In this document: positions 1 to 5,501 of the stretch, one piece after another
Layout: each line of letters starts with the position of its first letter
How positions within the stretch are numbered: the stretch's first letter is position 1
Assembly: GCA_012270595.1 (NCBI GenBank)
Contig: JAAXIA010000059.1
Coordinates: forward strand, 1-5,501
Reading direction: 5' to 3'
DNA length: 5,501 bases
Source: Rhodanobacteraceae bacterium
Lineage (GTDB): Bacteria; Pseudomonadota; Gammaproteobacteria; Xanthomonadales; Rhodanobacteraceae
The notes under the pieces: generated by a model
The model's input: the letters and a program-made list of their open reading frames with translations, nothing else
What the model was told of the DNA's origin: nothing
Databases searched by the model: none
Translations under genes and position numbers: made by a program

Positions 1-860
1 GCCATAGTCTTGGTTGCCTCGTTGGCAGCAGCGATTTGCTTATCAGTCAAATTGGTCAATAAACCTTTGAGGTCCTCCACCAGGCTTTCTTTTAACTGTT
101 TGGCCTGCGTTGCATTTTGCTCAGACGAGTTCGCTATCTCCTTCAGATACTCTTCGCCTACACCCGCTGTAAACAGTTTGTCCAGATGTTGTTGCAGTTT
201 GATTACCGATTTACTGAAAGAACCGTATAATAACTTTTCAAAAAATGTAATTAAAATCGCCGCGCAGATCGCGATGCACGAGAATGTGAAGGCGTGTGTG
301 ACATGGCTGAAAAGATCATTCAGGCTTTGTGTCATTGCCTTATTATTTGCATGTGCATTAAAACGTGAAAGGCCTTGAATCAGGGCAACAAAAGTACCAA
401 TAATGCCCATACCAGTGAGTATGCCAGGCAAATGTTTGAAGTATTCCGAGCCTATGCGAGGCTCGATAATGGTATCCATCGCTATAAAATTTTCGGCTGG
501 ATGTGTGGAACGGATAGCGGTAAGCTTTTGTTCGCCATTTTCTTCCGGGTTATACCGTTTATGGAGGGTGTCTTTATATTCTTTCCAGGCATGATTAAAA
601 TCATTATCATTCAAGCGCTCAAAAATACCGTCCAGGTCGTTAAGACGTTCATTTGGAGAGCGGTCGTTGAGTTTTTTATTATCTATTGTTTTTATTAGCT
701 TTTTTAGTTTACGTAGCAGCCACCAGCCTTTAAGCAGCGATAAACAGAGGTAGTGTATAGAAAGAACGAACCCAATAAAAAAAAGAACAGTGGTCCAAAA
801 TCCATAGACCTGATACTTGGCAATTAACCATGCCCCGATTGCTGTAGTAGAAAATTGCAT
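1..860 (-). CDS. zorA: ZorA-like anti-phage motor protein (MotA/TolQ/ExbB domain), N-terminal 286 residues, runs off left edge
   Basis: Seen: an uninterrupted minus-strand frame from ATG at 860-858 to the window edge with no stop. One membrane helix lies at about residues 18-43. A charged cytoplasmic stretch (50-140) follows, then a glycine-rich helix with the core LPGILTGMGIIGTFVALIQG (144-163), then another helix at about 188-211. From about 215 the chain turns into a soluble, Lys/Glu/Gln-rich, probably helical stretch. Known: a 'PGILTG-GIIGTF' motif in a MotA/ExbB fold followed by a long cytoplasmic tail is typical of ZorA. ZorA pairs with ZorB as a proton-driven inner-membrane motor in Zorya phage defence and works with cytosolic effectors (ZorC and ZorD, or ZorE). 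Inference: zorB and the effector genes lie to the left; the Zorya type cannot be told here. ATG was chosen because a weak AGG lies six bases upstream and the protein begins just before the first helix. The gene is clearly AT-richer than its neighbour. A generic TolQ/ExbB-like channel remains possible. Confidence 0.82.
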   Translation of the reverse strand, partial: MQFSTTAIGAWLIAKYQVYGFWTTVLFFIGFVLSIHYLCLSLLKGWWLLRKLKKLIKTIDNKKLNDRSPNERLNDLDGIFERLNDNDFNHAWKEYKDTLHKRYNPEENGEQKLTAIRSTHPAENFIAMDTIIEPRIGSEYFKHLPGILTGMGIIGTFVALIQGLSRFNAHANNKAMTQSLNDLFSHVTHAFTFSCIAICAAILITFFEKLLYGSFSKSVIKLQQHLDKLFTAGVGEEYLKEIANSSEQNATQAKQLKESLVEDLKGLLTNLTDKQIAAANEATKTM

Positions 861-907
861 GCGATGCCTGTTCGATAGGTCAGGTGTTAACCGGCGGCAG
901 ATCGACC

Positions 908-936
908 GATATGTGGCACGGCCTGCGTGCTTTCAA
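908..936 (-). promoter_or_regulatory. Candidate zorA promoter with an inverted repeat in the spacer
   Basis: In the 96-base gap between the fatty acid oxidation gene and zorA, the minus strand reads TTGAAA (936-931), a 17-base spacer, then CATATC (913-908). The -35-like box matches the sigma-70 consensus at five of six positions, the -10-like box at only three. The spacer holds a perfect inverted repeat, GCACG and CGTGC around five bases (930-916), which could be an operator or a small hairpin. No T-run follows it on the minus strand, so it is not a convincing terminator for the upstream gene. zorA may simply be read from the upstream transcript instead. Confidence 0.25.
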
Positions 937-956
937 AGCGATTCAAACCAACACGA

Positions 957-3026
957 TTATCGCAGAAGTTCAACATCACTTTGTCTTAATCTGGGGTCGT
1001 CCCAGCCGACTTTAGGTTGAAAACGCTCTCCGTAGTGCTTGCTCAGCACGTCCAGCCGCGCCTTGAGTTTGTCCGCACCTTCGCTACGCACGTATTGAAT
1101 GGGTCCACCGCGGAATGGTGCAAAACCGGTGCCAAAAATCACGCCGGCATCGAGCAGAGCGGCATCGTTCACAACGTTATCGGCCAGGCAGGCCACTGCT
1201 TCGTTGACCATCGGCAGGATCAAGCGATCCTGCAGGTCGGCTGGGGGCACGTAGTCGGGATCAACTTCGGGTTTCTTCGGCTTGCCGTCATACCACAGAT
1301 AGAAACCCTGGCCGTCTTTTTTGCCGCGTTTGCCGTTCTCGAGCTGCTTCTCCAAACCTTCGGGCAGGGTTAGGCCAAGAAAGGGTGCCAGTTCTTTACC
1401 CACTGAGATACAGACGTCCAGCCCCACGGTATCGGCCAGTTCAATCGGGCCTATGGGCATGCCGAATTTTTTTGCTGCCTTGTCCAGGATAGGGGTGGGA
1501 ACACCTTCACTGGTGAGCTGCATGGCTTCGAAAAGATAAGGCATCAAAATGCGATTGACCAGAAAGCCTGGTGTCCCTTTAACCGCCACGGGAAGCTTGT
1601 CGATTGCACGACAGAAGGCCAGTGTACGTTTTTCGATCATGGGGTCCAGTGCATCATGGCGCACGACCTCGACCAGCGGCATGTTCGGTACGGGATTAAA
1701 GAAGTGTAGACCAAGGAAGCGTTGCGGTGCGCCGAGCTTTTCCCGAAGTTCATCCAGTGGAATGCTGGAGGTGTTACTCGCCAGAATTTCCTCTGCCTGG
1801 AACTGAGGCTCAATGCCGGCATAAAGGGCTTCCTTGGCGGCGGCGTTTTCGTAGATGGCCTCAATGACCAGATCGGCCCCGCTGACGTCACTGGCTTCCA
1901 CGTTGGCATGCAGGCGGTGCCTGGCGGCGTCTATTTTCTCCGGTTTTTTCAGTTTTTTCTGATAGAACTCGCTCGCACGTTCCAGTGCAGCCTGAACCGG
2001 CCCTGCTTCGCGATCTTGAAGGGTAACCTCAAAACCTTTGAGTGCGATCCAGGCGGCGATATCTCCGCCCATTACACCGGCACCGATGACATGTACGTGT
2101 TTGATACCGTGCTGTGCATGACCACCGGAAGCTTTCAGCCGTTCTTGCAGGAAAAAGATCCGGATCAGGTTTTTCGCCGTGGATGTCTGCGCCAGTTTTG
2201 CCAGTGACAAGGCTTCCACTTTCAGCCCATGGCGCGTGTTGTGGCCACTACGTCTCCATACCTTGATGATCGCGAACGGAGCGGGATAGTGTTCTTTGTG
2301 TACCTTGGCGGCGGTACGTTTAAATACCATTGGTGCCAGAATCTGTTTTGCGATCCAGGTGTTGCTTGCCCAGACTTTAAACCGTCGCGTAAAAGGGCGT
2401 GGCGCTGGGCGATGCAGTAATGCCCTGGCTTCAGACAGGAGTTCATCGGCAGTCGCAAGCCGGTCAACGGCACCCAGGGCTAACGCGCGTACGGCCGTAA
2501 GTGACTTGCCAGTAAGCATGATTGGGAGAGCCTCGGGAGCGCCAATGAGTTGCGGCAGACGGATGGTGCCACCCCAGCCAGGGTGAATGCCAAGCAGTAC
2601 CTCGGGTAGCGCGATTTTCGTCTTGTCCCCGTTCACCGCAATACGCTGGCGACAGGCCAGAACGAGTTCGGCACCGCCACCCATACACACACCGTGTATC
2701 GCTGCCACAGTGGGGCAGGGCAGGCGCGCCAGGCGCTCGTACACCCGTTGCCCGTACTGGATGTTTTCCAGTACCGCACCCCGCTTGGCGTAACCGATGA
2801 ATTCCTTGATATCGGCACCTACCGAAAAGCCGGAGGCTTTGGCCGAATGTACAATGACGCCTGTGGGTCTTTCGATAGCCAGGCGCTCGAGTATCTGCTC
2901 CAGTTCTTCCAGTACGGCACGTGAGATCGCATTAACCTTGCTGTTTGCACGATCCAGACTTAAGGTCACAATACCGCCGTCGTCGCAATGCGTTTGCCAG
3001 TGCCTGAAACGTAGCCCTTCGAACAT
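957..3026 (-). CDS. Bifunctional enoyl-CoA hydratase / 3-hydroxyacyl-CoA dehydrogenase (FadB/FadJ-type, fatty acid beta-oxidation alpha subunit)
   Basis: Predicted cytoplasmic enzyme that hydrates trans-2-enoyl-CoA and then oxidises L-3-hydroxyacyl-CoA with NAD+, normally in complex with a thiolase (FadA/FadI). Seen, counting from ATG at 3026 (689 residues): an N-terminal crotonase domain (about 10-200) with oxyanion-hole motif GFSVGADI (66-73), GGGAE with catalytic Glu120, and LPE with Glu142, both glutamates of the FadB hydratase site. A linker region (about 200-305) leads to a Rossmann domain with GAGVMG (315-320) and NAD-ribose Asp338. SNTSS (417-421), HFFNP with catalytic His441, and Glu453 complete the dehydrogenase site. 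Two C-terminal dehydrogenase repeats follow, with GTPGFLVNR and GTGFAPFRGGP. Length is slightly below E. coli FadB/FadJ (about 715-730). An in-frame TTG at 3035 would add three residues; ATG is preferred, with a weak GAAG before it. No thiolase gene is adjacent. FadB and FadJ cannot be separated with certainty. Confidence 0.93.
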   Translation of the reverse strand: MFEGLRFRHWQTHCDDGGIVTLSLDRANSKVNAISRAVLEELEQILERLAIERPTGVIVHSAKASGFSVGADIKEFIGYAKRGAVLENIQYGQRVYERLARLPCPTVAAIHGVCMGGGAELVLACRQRIAVNGDKTKIALPEVLLGIHPGWGGTIRLPQLIGAPEALPIMLTGKSLTAVRALALGAVDRLATADELLSEARALLHRPAPRPFTRRFKVWASNTWIAKQILAPMVFKRTAAKVHKEHYPAPFAIIKVWRRSGHNTRHGLKVEALSLAKLAQTSTAKNLIRIFFLQERLKASGGHAQHGIKHVHVIGAGVMGGDIAAWIALKGFEVTLQDREAGPVQAALERASEFYQKKLKKPEKIDAARHRLHANVEASDVSGADLVIEAIYENAAAKEALYAGIEPQFQAEEILASNTSSIPLDELREKLGAPQRFLGLHFFNPVPNMPLVEVVRHDALDPMIEKRTLAFCRAIDKLPVAVKGTPGFLVNRILMPYLFEAMQLTSEGVPTPILDKAAKKFGMPIGPIELADTVGLDVCISVGKELAPFLGLTLPEGLEKQLENGKRGKKDGQGFYLWYDGKPKKPEVDPDYVPPADLQDRLILPMVNEAVACLADNVVNDAALLDAGVIFGTGFAPFRGGPIQYVRSEGADKLKARLDVLSKHYGERFQPKVGWDDPRLRQSDVELLR

Positions 3027-3035
3027 CAGCTTCAA

Positions 3036-3221
3036 ACCAGGTAGTGGATGGAGTGCCCACGGTACCGCCCATGAAACGCAATTGCTAGAGGTTGGACAGT
3101 GCTTTTTAGTAAAACTCTTGTTACATCTTGGCGATAAACTCGTAATGCATTGAATTATAAATACAAATATGCTTAATTATTTTAGTTGATGCGCTTATGA
3201 TCGCGCTGTGTCGCGCTGTCA
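3036..3221. other. Spacer upstream of the fatty acid oxidation gene
   Basis: No gene is seen here. It is the promoter region of the minus-strand beta-oxidation gene and is AT-rich at 3140-3190. The minus strand contains TATAAT (in 3152-3165) but no good -35 box at the right distance, so no promoter can be placed firmly. On the plus strand TTGAAT and TTAATT are 17 bases apart (about 3150-3178), pointing toward the EAL remnant; this could be a leftover promoter of that gene. A palindrome at 3104-3114 is listed separately. Confidence 0.5.
3104..3114. repeat. Perfect 11-base palindrome TTTTAGTAAAA
   Basis: Five-base arms TTTTA and TAAAA surround one central base, about 78-90 bases upstream of the start of the fatty acid oxidation gene. 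The position would suit an operator for a repressor of that gene. It does not match the FadR site, or the PsrA site (CAAAC-GTTTG type), that I know. A palindrome this short and AT-rich can occur by chance. Confidence 0.2.
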
Positions 3222-3812
3222 GTGCCGATCCGTTCTTTCGTCCAGCGTGGGTGTGCGTGGTTTTATGTTGGCCGACTCTATAACGGCCAGATTGAGTTAA
3301 GAAACCCAAGGCGCACTGGCGAGATTCGGGCTAGTTTGATTGTACCTGCTGGCGAACAGGTGCTACGTACTGCTTGTGATCAGCTCTGGGCAATGGGAAA
3401 AAAAGGTATAATCGGTCGTTGCATTTGAGTGTGAACCCGTCAGTCGTCCCTCAAGGATACAGGCAAAGACCAGTAGGGTGTGGTACGGCAGGTGCGTCAG
3501 GAGGCCAGGCTGGAGACGGCATTGCTAGTGCTCCCAAGTATTTTAAGTGTCTGCACTTGTTGGAGAGTCTGCACAAGCGGTACAGTCCTGGTTGCCATTG
3601 CCATCGGGATGAATTTGCTATAGGTGCCTTGTTACTGGACAACTTGCGTAAACCGTTGACCGACCGCACTTGGTACCGGACGGGCTTTGCGCGTTTTATG
3701 GGTGTGACGAGGCCATAAAACTGGTTTTGACAGCTTGGCTGTCTAATCGCGGTTTAAGATGAGTCTATTCATGCCCGTGCGGCATTTCACTCATGCCCTA
3801 CCCCCTGCAAGA
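3222..3812 (+). pseudogene. Decayed EAL-domain (c-di-GMP phosphodiesterase) gene, multiple frameshifts
   Basis: No intact frame spans this stretch, but pieces of an EAL domain appear in the right order on the plus strand. Frame A (3222-3428): VGRLYNGQIELRNP, a likely wreck of the 'xxGxIxGxEALLRWxHP' segment, then LIVPAGEQVLRTACDQLW (3336-3389), nearly the family consensus 'GLIVPIGEWVLRTACxQ'. A seven-A run (3398-3404) shifts frame into LHLSVNPS (3419-3442, consensus 'LSVNLSARQF'). A third frame gives VRQVRQEARLETALLVL (from 3483), resembling the segment before the 'LELTES' motif. Back in the second frame come LESLHKR (3560-3580), then shifted VAIAI (3591-3605), then DEF (3608-3616) and DNLRK (3638-3652), matching 'LGVxIAIDDFGTGYSSLxYLRKLP'. 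Two weaker tail pieces are AIKLVLTAWLSNRGLR (3712-3759), ending at TGA, and SLFMPVRHF (3762-3788; compare 'YLFSRPVPxxxF'). The 'VVAEGVET' block seems deleted. Both ends are uncertain; the 5' GGDEF or sensor part, if any, is gone. Family matches are from memory of the consensus. Confidence 0.7.
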
Positions 3813-3927
3813 CAAGGTGATAGGGCGGTGAAAGCGCGTTGCCGAACCTTGCCCCGTGCCTGGATGCCATACATTTTCACCATCAGGCAGCGAAAGGTGG
3901 CAAAAAAAATGGAAGGAGAGAGCCTGA
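3813..3927 (+). promoter_or_regulatory. rpoE upstream region with a weak sigma-E-like -35 element
   Basis: Leader of rpoE. CGAACCTT (3843-3850) resembles the sigma-E -35 box GGAACTT, centred on the conserved GAAC, and lies about 80 bases before the start codon, as an autoregulated rpoE promoter might. No convincing -10 (TCTGA/TCAAA type) follows at 15-17 bases; the nearest is TGCCA at 3865-3869. Treat this as a candidate only. Near the gene, an A-rich stretch (3902-3909) precedes a strong ribosome binding site. Confidence 0.22.
3913..3918 (+). promoter_or_regulatory. Strong ribosome binding site for rpoE
   Basis: AAGGAG ends nine bases before the ATG at 3928 and fixes that start codon. It follows an A-rich, probably unstructured stretch, consistent with good translation. 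Confidence 0.8.
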
Positions 3928-4527
3928 ATGGGCGAAAATCAACTAGATAGCATGCTGGTTGAGCAGGTAAAAAAAGGCGATAAGCGCGCTTTCGACCTGC
4001 TGGTACGCAAGTACCAGCACAAGGTGCTCGGCCTCGTTTCCCGTTATGTGCATAACCATGCTGAATGCGAGGATGTGGCGCAGGAGGCCTTTATACGTGC
4101 CTGGCGCGCGATCGGCTCGTTTCGTGGCGACAGCCAGTTTTACACCTGGCTGCACACGATTGCCGCCAATACTGCTAAAAACTATCTGGTGATGCAGAAA
4201 CGGCGCCCTCCCGGTACAGATATCGATGTGGACGATGCAGCCCTGGTACAAGGTGCTGAGATCATGCAGGACAAGGCCACGCCTGAGCACGAATTGTTAC
4301 GCCAGGAAATTGAACAAACGATTTTTTCTACTGTCAATGCTTTACCAGTCGAACTTCGGACAGCAATCACTCTGCGTGAAATGGATGGCCTCAGCTATGA
4401 GGAAATTGCCACCAGAATGGACTGTCCTGTGGGTACAGTACGTTCACGTATTTTTCGGGCGCGCGAGGCCATTGATGAGAAATTGCGGTTATCGTTGCCC
4501 GATGGCGAGGATATGACACATGACTAA
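3928..4527 (+). CDS. rpoE: RNA polymerase sigma-E factor (RpoE/AlgU, ECF sigma factor)
   Basis: Directs RNA polymerase to envelope-stress promoters when released from the membrane anti-sigma factor RseA. Seen: 199 residues against 191 in E. coli. The N-terminal VEQVKKGDKRAFDLLVRKYQ is followed by sigma region 2 (about 23-93) with the core-binding and -10 recognition segment DVAQEAFIRAWRAIGSFRGD (49-68) and FYTWLHTIAANTAKNYL. A variable linker (95-125) precedes sigma region 4 (about 130-187), with ALPVELRTAITLRE, LSYEEIA and the -35-reading helix DCPVGTVRSRIFRAREAI (165-182), almost identical to E. coli RpoE. It has a short C-terminal extension. The start is supported by AAGGAG nine bases upstream. 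The stop overlaps the start of rseA by eight bases, so the two are translationally coupled and co-transcribed, the usual arrangement for a sigma factor and its inhibitor. The gene is probably autoregulated, although no clean promoter was found. Confidence 0.97.
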   Translation: MGENQLDSMLVEQVKKGDKRAFDLLVRKYQHKVLGLVSRYVHNHAECEDVAQEAFIRAWRAIGSFRGDSQFYTWLHTIAANTAKNYLVMQKRRPPGTDIDVDDAALVQGAEIMQDKATPEHELLRQEIEQTIFSTVNALPVELRTAITLREMDGLSYEEIATRMDCPVGTVRSRIFRAREAIDEKLRLSLPDGEDMTHD

Positions 4528-5230
4528 AACACATCAGGAAGCCCTCTCGGCAGGTATGGACGGTGAGCTGTCGAGGCATGAGCTTCGTTTTCTTTTGCGG
4601 CGACTCGACCACGAAACGGATCTGGCGCGCGTCTGGGAGCGTTATCACCTGGCACGCGCCAGCATGCGTCATGAGTTGTCGGCCGTGCCTTCAGATGGTT
4701 TTTCCGCAAGGGTGATGGAGGCTGTTGTTGCCCGGGAGTCGCTTGCATTGAGAAACCGCGTAGTGCGCAAACCGGTGCGCTGGTTGCGCTGGTCCGCGGG
4801 GAGCACCATTGCGGCCAGTGTTGCTCTCGCAGCGCTTATGCTGACCCGGCCGGTGACCGACGGCGGTAGTAGTACCGGCCAGTGGCAAACTGCCTCGCTC
4901 CGCACAGCGCGACCTGCGCTTTCTGCGTCCATGGCCGGAGGCGCATCGCGACCAGTGGGGGGCGGTTTACCCACAGTGCCCGCAAACGCGAAACTGGTGG
5001 ACCAGGCACCAGCGGTTGTGCCGCCATGGCTTAGTCAACATACCGCTGCACCACTTAGCGAGCGTACCTCGATGAATGTGATTGATCTGGCCAACAGCCG
5101 GATAAGTCCATATTACCTGCGTATTTACCGCAGCTCAGGTACGGCAGATAGTCAGCCGGGTAGTCAGCTCTTTTTGCTTAAACCGCTTCGGGTGCGTCGG
5201 CATCATCCCGCAAGCGCGGCCGGTTGGTAG
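4520..5230 (+). CDS. rseA: Sigma-E anti-sigma factor RseA/MucA (single-pass inner-membrane protein)
   Basis: Holds RpoE inactive at the cytoplasmic face of the inner membrane; in the known pathway DegS and then RseP cleave it when outer-membrane proteins misfold. Seen: 236 residues. The N-terminal anti-sigma domain (about 5-75) carries the family pattern ALSAGMDGELSRHEL, VWERYHLARASMR (39-51) and FSARVMEAV (61-69), close to the E. coli 'LSALMDGE ... TWESYHLIRDSMR ... ISSRVMAAI'. A basic stretch (RKPVRWLR, 83-90) precedes one membrane helix (about 91-108), giving an N-in topology. The periplasmic part is long and rich in Ala, Pro, Gly and Ser (112-180). Near the end, NSRISPYYLRIYRS (192-205) recalls the conserved C-terminal 'GxxPYxRxVxYD' segment of the family. 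About 30 further residues, basic near the end, extend beyond it. The start is fixed by the overlap with rpoE. No rseB follows. Confidence 0.92.
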   Translation: MTKTHQEALSAGMDGELSRHELRFLLRRLDHETDLARVWERYHLARASMRHELSAVPSDGFSARVMEAVVARESLALRNRVVRKPVRWLRWSAGSTIAASVALAALMLTRPVTDGGSSTGQWQTASLRTARPALSASMAGGASRPVGGGLPTVPANAKLVDQAPAVVPPWLSQHTAAPLSERTSMNVIDLANSRISPYYLRIYRSSGTADSQPGSQLFLLKPLRVRRHHPASAAGW

Positions 5231-5349
5231 GTTTGAAAAACGGGTTATGACCAGAAACTGGCTGGAATCTGCGCCACTGCGCGTGTGTGTTGGTATATCA
5301 TCCGTTTATTTTTCTTGAATGATGGGCGAAAACCCTTGAGGAGGTAGTT
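5231..5349 (+). promoter_or_regulatory. rseA to protease spacer: weak extended -10 candidate and strong ribosome binding site
   Basis: The 119-base gap contains TGGTATATC (5291-5299), which fits an extended -10 element (TG-N-TATAxx) but lacks a -35 box. It also has a short inverted repeat, CCAG-aaa-CTGG (5251-5261). A strong GAGGAGG just before the ATG at 5350 sets the protease start. No sigma-E promoter or terminator stands out. The gap is long enough for an internal promoter, but read-through from rpoE-rseA is just as possible. Confidence 0.3.
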
Positions 5350-5501
5350 ATGAGTCGAACGGTTTGGCTCCTTTGCTCCGCATTTGTTGTGGGCGCTGTC
5401 GTGATTGGCAAGGGGCAGGCACAAAGTGCGCCTACCCACGTTGCTTTGCCCGATTTCACTGGTATTGTGAAGAAAAACACAACGGCGGTGGTACACGTGG
5501 A
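5350..5501 (+). CDS. mucD: Periplasmic Do-like serine protease (DegP/DegQ/MucD family), N-terminal 50 residues, runs off right edge
   Basis: Predicted trypsin-like protease and chaperone that degrades misfolded envelope proteins. Seen: a Sec signal peptide with a short basic start (MSR), a hydrophobic core (about 5-20) and likely cleavage near GQA-QSA (residues 22-27). Then comes LPDFTGIVKKNTTAVVHV (33-50), which matches the start of mature DegP/DegQ/MucD proteins ('LPDFTxLVExxxPAVVNI'). The catalytic His, Asp and Ser and the PDZ domains lie beyond the window, so activity cannot be judged. ATG at 5350 has GAGGAGG a few bases upstream. Its place after rpoE-rseA fits the mucD position in Pseudomonas (algU-mucA-mucB-mucC-mucD) and in Xanthomonas (rpoE-rseA-mucD). 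The gene symbol rests on this context; degP or degQ are equally defensible names. Confidence 0.85.
   Translation, partial: MSRTVWLLCSAFVVGAVVIGKGQAQSAPTHVALPDFTGIVKKNTTAVVHV

Noticed and set aside
10..698. Plus-strand open frames over the left end (10-378, 375-698, 403-594)
   Set aside because: They lie opposite the zorA frame, have no recognisable domains or good ribosome binding sites, and are explained as shadows of the minus-strand gene.
916..930. Hairpin GCACG-gcctg-CGTGC as an intrinsic terminator
   Set aside because: The stem is only five base pairs and no T-tract follows on the minus strand where it would be needed; on the plus strand only TTTC follows.
3407..3412. Perfect TATAAT box on the plus strand
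   Set aside because: No -35 box at 16-18 bases upstream and no gene downstream; it falls inside the EAL remnant next to the A-run and is most likely chance.
3419..3718. A 99-residue plus-strand frame starting at TTG as a hypothetical gene
   Set aside because: It has no ribosome binding site and only a TTG start, and its recognisable parts are EAL-domain pieces that continue in other frames, so it is better treated as part of the pseudogene.
3717..3743. Two adjacent inverted repeats (AAAACTGGTTTT and GACAGC-ttg-GCTGTC), with TTGACA inside, considered as operator, promoter or terminator
   Set aside because: The only -10-like box is 22 bases from TTGACA, no T-run follows the hairpin, and the sequence can be read as EAL remnant (AIKLVLTAWLSNRGLR).
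3943..4290. Minus-strand open frame opposite rpoE
   Set aside because: It is a shadow of rpoE, with no domain or start signal of its own.
1..5501. CRISPR array, tRNA, rRNA or insertion-sequence ends
   Set aside because: No regularly spaced repeats, no cloverleaf-like or rRNA-like sequence, and no transposase or paired terminal repeats were seen anywhere in the window.

Overview
The window looks chromosomal and gammaproteobacterial. It carries a sigma-E (RpoE) / RseA pair with high similarity to the E. coli and Pseudomonas proteins, followed by the start of a periplasmic Do-like protease, plus an FadB/FadJ-type fatty acid oxidation protein. The genus cannot be named from this sequence alone.

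Layout. Minus strand, 860 to 1: the first 286 codons of an open frame that leaves the window. It is a MotA/TolQ/ExbB-type inner-membrane channel protein best read as ZorA, the motor subunit of a Zorya anti-phage system. The rest of ZorA, and any zorB and effector genes, would lie to the left of position 1. Minus strand, about 3026 to 957: an intact bifunctional enoyl-CoA hydratase / 3-hydroxyacyl-CoA dehydrogenase, 96 bases upstream of zorA. Plus strand, about 3222 to 3812: no intact gene, but the pieces of a c-di-GMP phosphodiesterase (EAL) domain can be followed from frame to frame, so this is a decayed pseudogene. Plus strand, 3928 to 5501: rpoE, rseA (overlapping rpoE by 8 bases) and, after a 119-base gap, the first 50 codons of a DegP/MucD-type protease.

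How the parts fit. On the right is an envelope-stress unit: RseA holds sigma E at the membrane, and a Do-like protease acts on misfolded envelope proteins. There is no rseB/mucB between rseA and the protease. On the left, the AT-richer zorA directly follows a GC-richer housekeeping-type catabolic gene, which suggests the edge of an acquired defence region. The dead EAL domain between the two units adds to the picture of a locus with gene decay and turnover. The most notable content is the Zorya component, visible only on the minus strand as a frame with no stop inside the window.
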